NCBI GenBank assembly: GCA_963704355.1 | Contig: OY969891.1 | Coordinates: 4,898,001-4,962,000 of the forward strand | Length of the DNA stretch: 64,000 bases | Reading direction: 5' to 3' | Origin: Bog-473 sp963704355 | GTDB taxonomy: Bacteria > Actinomycetota > Acidimicrobiia > Acidimicrobiales > RAAP-2 | In this document: positions 49,637 to 56,701 of the stretch, one piece after another | Position numbering within the stretch: position 1 is the stretch's first letter | How the letters are laid out: the number at the start of each line of letters is the position of its first letter | The notes under the pieces: generated by a model | Database searches by the model: none | What the model was told of the DNA's origin: nothing | What the model saw: only the letters and a program-made list of their open reading frames with translations | Position numbers and translations under genes: made by a program

Positions 49637-50968
49637 ATGCCATCTGACGTCCTGACCGTCGCCGACCGCCTCTGGAACGGCGAGATCTCGACGTCCACCT
49701 TCCACCCTGTCGACCACATCGGCGGCTTCGTCGAGATCACCGACGGGGTGGGTTTCTGTCCCTCTTTCGCCAACGTCTCGGCGTTCGCCACCGAGGACGG
49801 CCTCGTGCTCGTCGATACCGGCAGCGCCCCGCTGGCCCAAGTCGTCCACGACGACATCCGCACCTGGAGCGCTGCCCGCCTCGACACCGCCGTCTACTCG
49901 CACGGCCACATCGACCACGTCTTCGGCGTACCGGTCTGGGAGGCCGAGGCGGAGGCACGGGGCTGGGCCGCCCCCGAGGTCATCGCGCACCACGCCCTGC
50001 CCGCCCGCTTCGACCGGTACATCTTCACGGCGGGCTACAACACCATCATCAACCGCCGGCAGTTCGGGTTCACCGACCTGAACTGGCCCACCGAGTACCG
50101 CTACCCCGACCGCACCTACCACGACACCCTCGACCTCTCCGTCGGCGGCGTCGGCTTCTCGCTCCGCCACGAGAAGGGCGAGACGGACGACCACACCATC
50201 ACCTGGCAGGCCGACACGCGTGTGCTCTGCTGCGGCGACCTGTTCATCTGGGCCTCGCCCAACGCCGGGAACCCGCAGAAGGTGCAGCGCTACCCGCGCG
50301 AATGGGCCGACGCGCTGCGCCGCATGCTCGAGCTCGACGCCGAGTTCCTCCTCCCCGGGCACGGGTTCCCGATCGTGGGGGCCGACCGCGTCCGCCATGC
50401 CCTCACCGACACGGCGGACCTGCTCGACTCCCTGGTCGACCAGACCCTCGCCGTGATGAACGCGGGCGGACGGCTGGACGACGCCATCCACAGCGTGCGA
50501 CCACCGGCCGAGCTCGCGGCGCGGCCGTACCTGCGGCCGGTGTACGACGAGCCCGAATTCATTGTGCACACGGTCTGGCGCCAGTACGGGGGGTGGTGGG
50601 ACGGGAACCCCGCCACCTTGAAGCCCGCCCCGGAGCGGGCGCTCGCGGGCGAGCTGGCCGAGCTGGCGGGCGGCCCGGGTGCGCTGGCCGAGCGCGCTCT
50701 CGAGCTGCTGGCGGCGGCGGGCGACGCCCCCGCTCCCACCTCCGGCGATCCTGACGGGGCCGACGGCGCCCTGCGCCTGGCAGCCCACCTGGCCGAATAC
50801 GCCTGGCTCGCCGCGCCGGGCGACCAGGAGGTGCAGCGGGCCCGCCAGCAGGTGTTCGCGGCGCGGGCGCAGCGGGCGACCTCGACCATGGCCCGCGGCG
50901 TCTTCAACTGGGCCTCCAACGAGTCGGTGACCGCGCTGCCGGACCCGTCGCACCCGCATCCGCACTGA
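49637..50968 (+). CDS. MBL-fold hydrolase with alkyl-sulfatase-like dimerisation domain
   Basis: The 443-residue metallo-beta-lactamase fold protein has the metal motif YSHGHIDHVFG (HxHxDH), GETDDHTITWQ, CCGDLF and LLPGHGFPI. The middle domain (about 260-400), with MNAGGRLDDAIHSV and a helical C-terminal part, resembles the dimerisation region of BDS1-type alkyl sulfatases. The C-terminal SCP-like lipid-binding domain of full sulfatases is not present, so the protein may act on another ester. It is probably monocistronic. Confidence 0.85.
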   Translation: MPSDVLTVADRLWNGEISTSTFHPVDHIGGFVEITDGVGFCPSFANVSAFATEDGLVLVDTGSAPLAQVVHDDIRTWSAARLDTAVYSHGHIDHVFGVPVWEAEAEARGWAAPEVIAHHALPARFDRYIFTAGYNTIINRRQFGFTDLNWPTEYRYPDRTYHDTLDLSVGGVGFSLRHEKGETDDHTITWQADTRVLCCGDLFIWASPNAGNPQKVQRYPREWADALRRMLELDAEFLLPGHGFPIVGADRVRHALTDTADLLDSLVDQTLAVMNAGGRLDDAIHSVRPPAELAARPYLRPVYDEPEFIVHTVWRQYGGWWDGNPATLKPAPERALAGELAELAGGPGALAERALELLAAAGDAPAPTSGDPDGADGALRLAAHLAEYAWLAAPGDQEVQRARQQVFAARAQRATSTMARGVFNWASNESVTALPDPSHPHPH

Positions 50969-51024
50969 CGAGCCGGCCCGGGGGCAGGCGGGCTGGTCAT
51001 TTCGTGTTTTTTGGCGGCTTTCGC

Positions 51025-51030
51025 TAATGT
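51025..51030 (+). promoter_or_regulatory. -10 element TAATGT, leaderless start
   Basis: TAATGT lies 7 nt before the GTG at 51038 and supports choosing this start for ctaC over the TTG at 51011. Confidence 0.5.
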
Positions 51031-51037
51031 CACCGCG

Positions 51038-51967
51038 GTGGACTCGTCGCTGACCGGCCCTTCTGCGAGCACGTCTGAAAACCCAGGTCACAGCCCCAAG
51101 AGTCCCCGCCGTCGTCGTCGTGTCGCGCTGGCGGGCGTGGTCCTGGGGGCGCTCCTGCTCACCGGGTGCCAGCTGCCGACCTTCGGGGCCTACAAGGGAG
51201 CCACCAGCCAGGCCCGCTCCACCTTCCACCTGTGGCAGGGCTTCTTCATCGCCGGCCTCATCGTCGGCGGGTTCGTGTTCATCCTCATCGTGTGGGCGGT
51301 CTTCCGTTACCGGCGCCGGTCCGACGAGATCCCACGCCAGTCCCAGTACCACACGCTCACCGAGATCCTCTACACCGTGGTGCCGATCCTTATTGTGTTC
51401 GGGCTCTTCGCCGCCACCGTGATCGTGGAGAACACGGTCGACGCCGTGTCGCCCAAGCCATACACGACCGTGCACGTCTACGCCTTCCAGTGGGGCTGGG
51501 AGTTCCAGTACGACAACGGGGTCAAGGTGATCGGGCAGACCACCGACGCGCCCACCATGGTCATCCCCACCGACAAGACGGTGCGCGTCTACCTGCGCTC
51601 CTACGACGTCCTGCACGGTTTCTACGTACCGGAGTTCAACTTCAGCCGCTACGCCAGCCCCGGGTATTGGACGTCGTTCGATCTCAATGTCCTGCACAAC
51701 GGCGTCTACCGCGGGCAGTGCACCCAGCTCTGCGGCCTCTACCATTCCTTGATGTTCTTCAACGTCCGCTCTGTGTCCGCCCCCGCCTATCAGGCCTGGC
51801 TGCAGACCACCGGGACGTTCCAGCGCAACCACCCGAACTCCGTCGGCCAGCTGCCGGCCAGCCTGCACCCCAACATCAACGGAACCGTGCCGATCTCCTC
51901 AGGGAATTCGGGCAACTCGGGCAGCGGGAACACCGGCAATACAGGAGGTGCGTTCTACGGTGACTGA
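51038..51967 (+). CDS. ctaC: Cytochrome c oxidase subunit II
   Basis: The protein of about 309 residues begins with a basic stretch and a lipobox-like LLTGC (cysteine near residue 43). Two membrane helices follow, then the cupredoxin domain with the electron-entry motif FQWGWEFQY and the CuA ligands in GQCTQLCGLYHSLMFF. The tail is Gly/Asn/Ser-rich. It receives electrons from cytochrome c or the bc complex and passes them to subunit I. GTG at 51038 is preferred to TTG at 51011 because TAATGT lies 7 nt before it. The 3' end overlaps ctaD by 8 bp. Confidence 0.94.
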   Translation: MDSSLTGPSASTSENPGHSPKSPRRRRRVALAGVVLGALLLTGCQLPTFGAYKGATSQARSTFHLWQGFFIAGLIVGGFVFILIVWAVFRYRRRSDEIPRQSQYHTLTEILYTVVPILIVFGLFAATVIVENTVDAVSPKPYTTVHVYAFQWGWEFQYDNGVKVIGQTTDAPTMVIPTDKTVRVYLRSYDVLHGFYVPEFNFSRYASPGYWTSFDLNVLHNGVYRGQCTQLCGLYHSLMFFNVRSVSAPAYQAWLQTTGTFQRNHPNSVGQLPASLHPNINGTVPISSGNSGNSGSGNTGNTGGAFYGD

Positions 51968-53786
51968 CGTCATCGCCCCACCCGGCGCACAAGAGCCCTC
52001 AGCACTCGAACTCCCACCCCAGGTCCCGGGCGGCGACGGTCACGAACCGCACGGCGCGCACGAGGACCACGGCCCGACCGGCGTCCTGAAGTGGCTGACC
52101 TCGACCGACCACAAGGTCATCGGCCTCAGCTACATGATCACTTCGATCGTGATCTTCTACATCGCGGGGATCATGGCGCTGGTCATGCGGTTGCAGCTCG
52201 CCTCGCCGCACTCGTCGCTGCTCAGCTTCTCGCAGTACAACCAGCTGTTCACGATGCACGGCAGCCTGATGCTCTACCTGTTTGCCGGCCCCTTCGCGTT
52301 CGGCGGCCTGGCCAACTACATCGTGCCGCTGCAGATCGGCGCGCCGGACATGGCCTTCCCCCGGCTCAACGCACTGAGCTACTGGCTCTACCTGACCGGC
52401 TCCATCACCATGCTGCTGGGCTTCTTCGTGGCCGGTGGCGCCGCGCAGTTCGGCTGGGTCGCCTACGCCCCGCTCTCGAGCGCGACGAGCTCTCCCGGAG
52501 CCGGGCCCGACGTCTGGATCATGGCGCTCGTGCTGACCGGGTTCTCGGCGATCTTCACCGGCGTCAACCTCTGCGGGACGATCTTCTACCTGCGCGCACC
52601 CGGCATGACCATGTTCCGCATGCCGATCTTCACCTGGAACATGCTGGTGACCGGGATCCTGATCCTGATCGCGTTCCCGGTGCTCACCTCGGCGCTGATC
52701 ATGCTGTTCTGCGACCGCCACTTCGGCACCCACATCTTCACGGCGGTCGGCTGTCATCTCGTCAGTGGCGCCCCCGCGCCCTCGTGCGGGTCACCGTTGT
52801 TATGGCAGAACCTCTTCTGGTTCTTCGGCCATCCCGAGGTCTACATCCTCGCCCTGCCGTTCTTCGGCATCGTGACCGAGGTCCTGCCCGTCTTCTCGCG
52901 CCGGCCGGTGTTCGGGTACAAGGGCATGGTCTTCGCCACCATGGCCATCGCCGCGCTGTCGACGGGCGTGTGGGCGCACCACATGTTCACGACCGGCGCC
53001 GTACTGCTGCCGTTCTTCTCGTTCCTCAGCCTGCTGATCGCGGTGCCCACCGGCATCAAGTTCTTCAACTGGATCGGCACCATGTGGCACGGGCAGCTTA
53101 GTTTCAAGACACCGATGTTGTTCAGCATCGGGTTCCTCTTCGCGTTCCTCATGGGCGGCGTGACCGGGGTCATGCTCGCCTCGCCCCCGATCGACTTCGC
53201 CACGCACGACACCTATTTCGTCGTGGCCCACTTCCACCAGGTGCTCTTCGGCACGGCCGTCTTCGCCGGGTTCGCCGGGCTCTATTACTGGTACCCGAAG
53301 TTCTTCGGACGGATGTTGCGGGACAACCTCGGCAAGTGGCACTTCTGGCTGATGTTCATCGGCTTCTGGATCTGCTTCATGCCCCAGTACGTCGTGGGCC
53401 TGCTCGGCATGCCGCGCCGGGTGGCGTCGTACCCGTCCGATCTGGGCTGGCAGAGCTACAACATCGTGTCGACGGTCGGCGCCTTCATCATCGGAATATC
53501 GTTCGCCTTCCTGCTCGTGAACTTCGTCGTCTCGTGGCGCAAGCCCATCCCGGCCGGCAACAACCCGTGGGACGCCCAAACGCTCGAGTGGTTCACCACC
53601 TCGCCGCCGCCGCACCACAACTACACCCACCTCCCGCCGATCCGCTCCGAGCGCCCGACGTGGGACTACAACCACCCGGACCACATCGTGGTCCCCCACG
53701 GCAAGGCGGCCGGTACCAACGGGCACGGCGGCAACGGGCACGGAGGGAACGGGCAGGGCAACGGAAGGGCCAAGGAAACGGTATGA
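51960..53786 (+). CDS. ctaD: Cytochrome c oxidase subunit I
   Basis: This 608-residue heme-copper oxidase core has the low-spin heme ligand in TMHGSLMLYLF, the GAPDMAFPRLN aspartate of the D-channel, the crosslinked His-Tyr in FWFFGHPEVY, WAHHMF (CuB), the K-channel lysine in SFKTPML and heme ligands in AHFHQVLFG. The loop before HPEVY differs from the usual DPAGGGDPILYQ: it carries two cysteines (265 and 276). A Gly/Asn/His-rich tail follows. GTG at 51960 uses AGGAGG at 51943-51948; it overlaps ctaC, and ctaF overlaps its stop (ATGA). Confidence 0.95.
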   Translation: MTDVIAPPGAQEPSALELPPQVPGGDGHEPHGAHEDHGPTGVLKWLTSTDHKVIGLSYMITSIVIFYIAGIMALVMRLQLASPHSSLLSFSQYNQLFTMHGSLMLYLFAGPFAFGGLANYIVPLQIGAPDMAFPRLNALSYWLYLTGSITMLLGFFVAGGAAQFGWVAYAPLSSATSSPGAGPDVWIMALVLTGFSAIFTGVNLCGTIFYLRAPGMTMFRMPIFTWNMLVTGILILIAFPVLTSALIMLFCDRHFGTHIFTAVGCHLVSGAPAPSCGSPLLWQNLFWFFGHPEVYILALPFFGIVTEVLPVFSRRPVFGYKGMVFATMAIAALSTGVWAHHMFTTGAVLLPFFSFLSLLIAVPTGIKFFNWIGTMWHGQLSFKTPMLFSIGFLFAFLMGGVTGVMLASPPIDFATHDTYFVVAHFHQVLFGTAVFAGFAGLYYWYPKFFGRMLRDNLGKWHFWLMFIGFWICFMPQYVVGLLGMPRRVASYPSDLGWQSYNIVSTVGAFIIGISFAFLLVNFVVSWRKPIPAGNNPWDAQTLEWFTTSPPPHHNYTHLPPIRSERPTWDYNHPDHIVVPHGKAAGTNGHGGNGHGGNGQGNGRAKETV

Positions 53787-54217
53787 AGGTCGAGTCAATC
53801 TTCCTGCTCTTCCTGGGCGTCTTCTTCGGCATCGTCGGGCTCGTGTACTGGTTCTGGGGCTACGAGGATGGTGGCGGCATCATGTTGCTCGGCGCCACAC
53901 TGCTCGGGTTCCTGCCCGGCCTCTACTATTTCTTCTGGCACCGGCGCTTCCACGGGCACGCGTACTTCTTCTGGGGCAAGGTGCACGCGGCGGGTGACCG
54001 GCCCGAGGACCGCTCGGATGCCGAGCTGGCCGACGGTGCCGGCACCATCGACTCGTTCCCCGGCTCGTCCATCTGGCCCTTCGTGATGGGCATGGGCGCC
54101 TTCATGACTGTGCTGGCGCTGGTCTTCGGCTCCTGGCTCTTCTTCATCGGGGTCCCGCTGATCATCACGGCGCTGACCGGGGTGACGGCCGAGAGCCGCC
54201 GCGGCGGGAACGTCTAG
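53783..54217 (+). CDS. ctaF: Cytochrome c oxidase subunit IV, CtaF type
   Basis: The 144-residue actinobacterial-type subunit IV has two N-terminal membrane helices (FLLFLGVFFGIVGLVYWFWG and IMLLGATLLGFLPGLYYFFW) and two at the C-terminus (PFVMGMGAFMTVLALVFG and SWLFFIGVPLIITALT), with a hydrophilic loop containing DRPEDRSDAELADGAG. The ATG overlaps the ctaD stop. Subunit III is not next to it in this window. The stop codon runs directly into the remnant of a repeat (TAGACATCC). Confidence 0.92.
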   Translation: MKVESIFLLFLGVFFGIVGLVYWFWGYEDGGGIMLLGATLLGFLPGLYYFFWHRRFHGHAYFFWGKVHAAGDRPEDRSDAELADGAGTIDSFPGSSIWPFVMGMGAFMTVLALVFGSWLFFIGVPLIITALTGVTAESRRGGNV

Positions 54218-54280
54218 ACATCCACGGGGTTCGGGCACCAAGAAGGGTGCTGCGGGTGCCGCTGTAAGGAGCTTTCCGGT

Positions 54281-54348
54281 GGATGTCCCCAGAAACTGCC
54301 AACCATCCTGTTTATAAACAGGCCCATGCGTAGTTTCGAGAGGCATCG
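54281..54348. repeat. Dispersed hairpin repeat, copy C1
   Basis: The left arm GATGTCCCCAGAAACTGCC and right arm GCGTAGTTTCGAGAGGCATC flank a perfect 16-bp palindrome CCTGTTTATAAACAGG (54307-54322). Pairing of the arms gives a long imperfect stem with the palindrome at its tip. Confidence 0.85.
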
Positions 54349-54395
54349 ACGGGTTTCCCGCACCCCGAAGAGTGCCGGAACGTCAGCTTTCCCGT

Positions 54396-54463
54396 GGATG
54401 TCCGCAGAAACTGCCAACCATCCCGTTTATAAACAGGCCCATGCGTAGTTTCCAGAGTCATCC
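54396..54463. repeat. Dispersed hairpin repeat, copy C2
   Basis: Same structure as C1, 115 bp downstream. The central palindrome has one change (CCCGTTTATAAACAGG, 54422-54437) and the right arm reads GCGTAGTTTCCAGAGTCATC. Confidence 0.85.
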
Positions 54464-54542
54464 TCGGGGTTCAGGCACCAGGAAGGGTGCGGGACCTCCC
54501 GCCTGCACGTATTGACCAGCCTCGGCGCGAAGAGGTCGCCGG

Positions 54543-54548
54543 TACCCT
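54543..54548 (+). promoter_or_regulatory. -10 element TACCCT, leaderless start
   Basis: TACCCT lies 6 nt before the ATG at 54555, just after the repeat block. Confidence 0.45.
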
Positions 54549-54554
54549 GAACCG

Positions 54555-55808
54555 ATGCACCGGGCACCAGGTCAGCTTTCCCGTGCCCTCGTCACGCTCA
54601 TGGCTGTCGCCACCGGTGCCGTGGTGGCCAACCTCTACTATGCGCAACCGCTGCTGCACCGGGTGGCCGGCACGTTCCACAGCGGACCGGGCCCGACGTC
54701 CTGGGTCATCACCGCCACCCAGGTCGGCTACGCCGCGGGGCTTCTGCTCGTCGTCCCCCTGGGCGACCTGCACCCGCGGCGGGGCCTCGTGGTCCGGCTC
54801 TATTGCGTCGCCGCCGTGGCCCTCGTTGCCAGTGCGCTCGCCCCAAGCCTGTGGTTCTTCACCCTCGCCTCGCTTGCGGTCGGGGGTGCCTCGGTAGCCG
54901 GTCAGGTGATGATCCCCTTCGCCGCCGACCTCGCGCCTGAGGAGCGCCGGGGCCGGGTGGTGGCGCGGATCATGACCGGGCTCCTGCTCGGCATCCTGCT
55001 CGCCCGCACCCTGTCGGGCGTGGTGGCTCAGGCGACCGGAGGGTGGCGGGCCATCTACTGGCTTTCCGCCGCTCTCATGGTGGGCTTCGCCCTGGTGCTG
55101 TGGCGGGCGCTCCCCTCGGAGGGCGCGCGTCCGCATCGCAGCTACCGCACCCTGGTCGGCTCGTCCCTCTCACTGCTCGTCACCGAGCCGGTGCTGCGCC
55201 GCCGCGCCTGGCACGGGGCGGTCGCGTTCGGTGCTTTCAGCTCGCTGTGGACCACCCTGGCCTTCCTGCTCTCGGGGAGCCCGTATCACTACTCCGCCAT
55301 CCTCATCGGGCTGTTCGGCCTCGTCGGCGCGGGCGGGATCGTTGCCGCCAACGTGGCCGGCAAGCTGGCCGACTCGGCGCGGGTCACCGCCACTACCGTC
55401 GCGGCGGGCCTGCTCCTGACCGCGTCCTTCGCCCTCCTGTGGGCCGGCCGCACGTCGCTCGCCGCGCTCATCGTGGGCATCGTCGTGCTCGATATGGGCA
55501 CGCAAGGAATGCAGATCACCAACCAGGCCGTGATCTACGCGCTGCGGCCGGACGCGCGCAGCCGCATCACCAGCGCCTACATGGTCTGCTACTTCATCGG
55601 CGGCGCCATCGGCTCGGTCAGCGCGGGAAGCCTGTACGCCTCGCACGGGTGGGCGGGAGTCTGCCTGCTCGGCACCGGCTTCGGCGTGCTCACGCTGGCC
55701 ATGTCCGCCTACGACCGGGTACGTCCCCCGGTCGGCCGCACTCCGGCGACTCCCGAGGCCCTAAAGGATGCCGCCGGGGCGGCGGCGGAAGCCGCCGCCG
55801 CCTCCTGA
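54555..55808 (+). CDS. MFS transporter
   Basis: The 417-residue transporter has about twelve membrane helices. It carries the VANLYYAQPLL signature of a subgroup of drug/metabolite exporters, the loop 2-3 motif VVPLGDLHPRRGLVV and a related loop in the second half. The helix sequence NQAVIYALRPDARSRITSAYM is typical of the same subgroup. The substrate is unknown. It is expressed from a leaderless-type promoter after the 54.3-kb repeat block and converges with the ArsR/SRPBCC gene. Confidence 0.9.
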   Translation: MHRAPGQLSRALVTLMAVATGAVVANLYYAQPLLHRVAGTFHSGPGPTSWVITATQVGYAAGLLLVVPLGDLHPRRGLVVRLYCVAAVALVASALAPSLWFFTLASLAVGGASVAGQVMIPFAADLAPEERRGRVVARIMTGLLLGILLARTLSGVVAQATGGWRAIYWLSAALMVGFALVLWRALPSEGARPHRSYRTLVGSSLSLLVTEPVLRRRAWHGAVAFGAFSSLWTTLAFLLSGSPYHYSAILIGLFGLVGAGGIVAANVAGKLADSARVTATTVAAGLLLTASFALLWAGRTSLAALIVGIVVLDMGTQGMQITNQAVIYALRPDARSRITSAYMVCYFIGGAIGSVSAGSLYASHGWAGVCLLGTGFGVLTLAMSAYDRVRPPVGRTPATPEALKDAAGAAAEAAAAS

Positions 55809-55868
55809 TCCCAGTCGTAGAGCGACCCATCGTGGGGGCGCCCTTCGCCGTCCCGGTCGCGCCCAGGC

Positions 55869-56621
55869 TCAGGCGTACCGTTGCGAGCCGGGCGTGGTCA
55901 GCAGCTCACCCGACTCGAGCCAGGTCTTGAGGCCCGAGAGGATCATCGGCCAGCCCCCGTAGATCTGGGAGTTGGCACCCTCGCGCATCTGGTCGTGCGT
56001 CAGGCTCACATGACACGAGTCGCCGACCTCTTCGATCTCCCACGTGACCCGGGTCAGGCCCTCGGCCCGCACGTCGTCGTCCCACGAGCAGGCCATGGTG
56101 TGGACCAGTCGGCGCGGCGGGTCGACCTCGAGCACCTCGCCCTCGCCGAGATGCACACTGTGCTTCTCCACGTCCACGCTGATCGGCGAGCCCACCTTCC
56201 ACTCCGAGTTGCACGCGGCGCCGAAGTTGTACTTGGCCCGGATCTCGGGGTTGGTGATGGCGTCCCAGAGCTGTTCGGGCGTCGTCTTGATGAAGATCTC
56301 GTACACCTTTTCCATCTGCCTCTCCAATCTGTCCTTGATCTCGCTGAGCCCTGCCACCCAGGGCTCGGAGTACTTGCTGACCCAGCGGTCGTGGATGAGC
56401 CGGATCGGCACCGGGTTGAGGAAATGGAGCTTCTCCCGGCCCCGCCGGCGCGTGACGACCAGGCCGGCCCCCTCGAGCTGCTTGAGGTGCTTCATGACGC
56501 CGAAACGGGTCATGGAGAACTTCTCTTCCAACGTGCCCAGGGTCTGCCCGTCCCCTCGGAACAGCTCGTCGAGCAGCTCCCGCCGGGTGGGATCGGCCAG
56601 TGCCTTGAACACTTCATCCAC
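55869..56621 (-). CDS. ArsR-type HTH fused to AHSA1/SRPBCC domain
   Basis: The 250-residue fusion has an ArsR-type winged helix in residues 1-95 (VFKALADPTRRELLDELF, then MTRFGVMKHLKQLEGAGLV) and an AHSA1/START-like ligand-binding domain in residues 105-240 (VYEIFIKTTPEQLWDAITNP). Such fusions are autorepressors that sense a hydrophobic ligand. I place the start at GTG 56621, not at the longer GTG 56651: a consensus promoter (TTGACA, 18 bp, TATAGT) ends 7 nt before 56621, so the transcript would begin at this codon. The longer start would lie inside the promoter. Confidence 0.87.
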   Translation of the reverse strand: MDEVFKALADPTRRELLDELFRGDGQTLGTLEEKFSMTRFGVMKHLKQLEGAGLVVTRRRGREKLHFLNPVPIRLIHDRWVSKYSEPWVAGLSEIKDRLERQMEKVYEIFIKTTPEQLWDAITNPEIRAKYNFGAACNSEWKVGSPISVDVEKHSVHLGEGEVLEVDPPRRLVHTMACSWDDDVRAEGLTRVTWEIEEVGDSCHVSLTHDQMREGANSQIYGGWPMILSGLKTWLESGELLTTPGSQRYA

Positions 56622-56628
56622 TTCAAGG

Positions 56629-56658
56629 ACTATATGTGACCTTTTAGTCACATGTCAA
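56629..56658 (-). promoter_or_regulatory. Consensus promoter with palindromic operator in the spacer
   Basis: On the minus strand TTGACA (56653-56658) and TATAGT (56629-56634) are separated by 18 bp. The spacer coincides with the inverted repeat ATGTGAC-N6-GTCACAT (56634-56653). The encoded ArsR-type protein most likely binds here and blocks its own transcription. Confidence 0.75.
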
Positions 56659-56701
56659 GACCTTATCTCGGCCTGCTGCTGCCCTTCCCGCCGCCAAACT
56701 C

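Larger units (their letters stand above)
54218..54554. repeat. 115-bp tandem repeat block with hairpin copies C1 and C2
   Basis: This 337-bp gap between ctaF and the MFS gene is almost wholly repeat. A unit of about 115 bp occurs twice, with a partial third copy at each end. The segments ATCCACGGGGTTCGGGCACC (54220s), its variant near 54345 and ATCCTCGGGGTTCAGGCACC (54460s) mark the period. Hairpin copies C1 (54281-54348) and C2 (54396-54463) are inside. No gene is seen. Confidence 0.85.

Noticed and set aside
48623..51868. A minus-strand open frame of more than 1000 codons
   Set aside because: It lies opposite four well-supported genes (CopD-like, TatA, MBL-fold protein, ctaC) and shows no domain.
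51964..51971. TGACGTCA palindrome at the start of ctaD, identical to that at 2761-2768
   Set aside because: The ctaD copy is inside coding sequence and an 8-bp palindrome is too short to claim a shared site.
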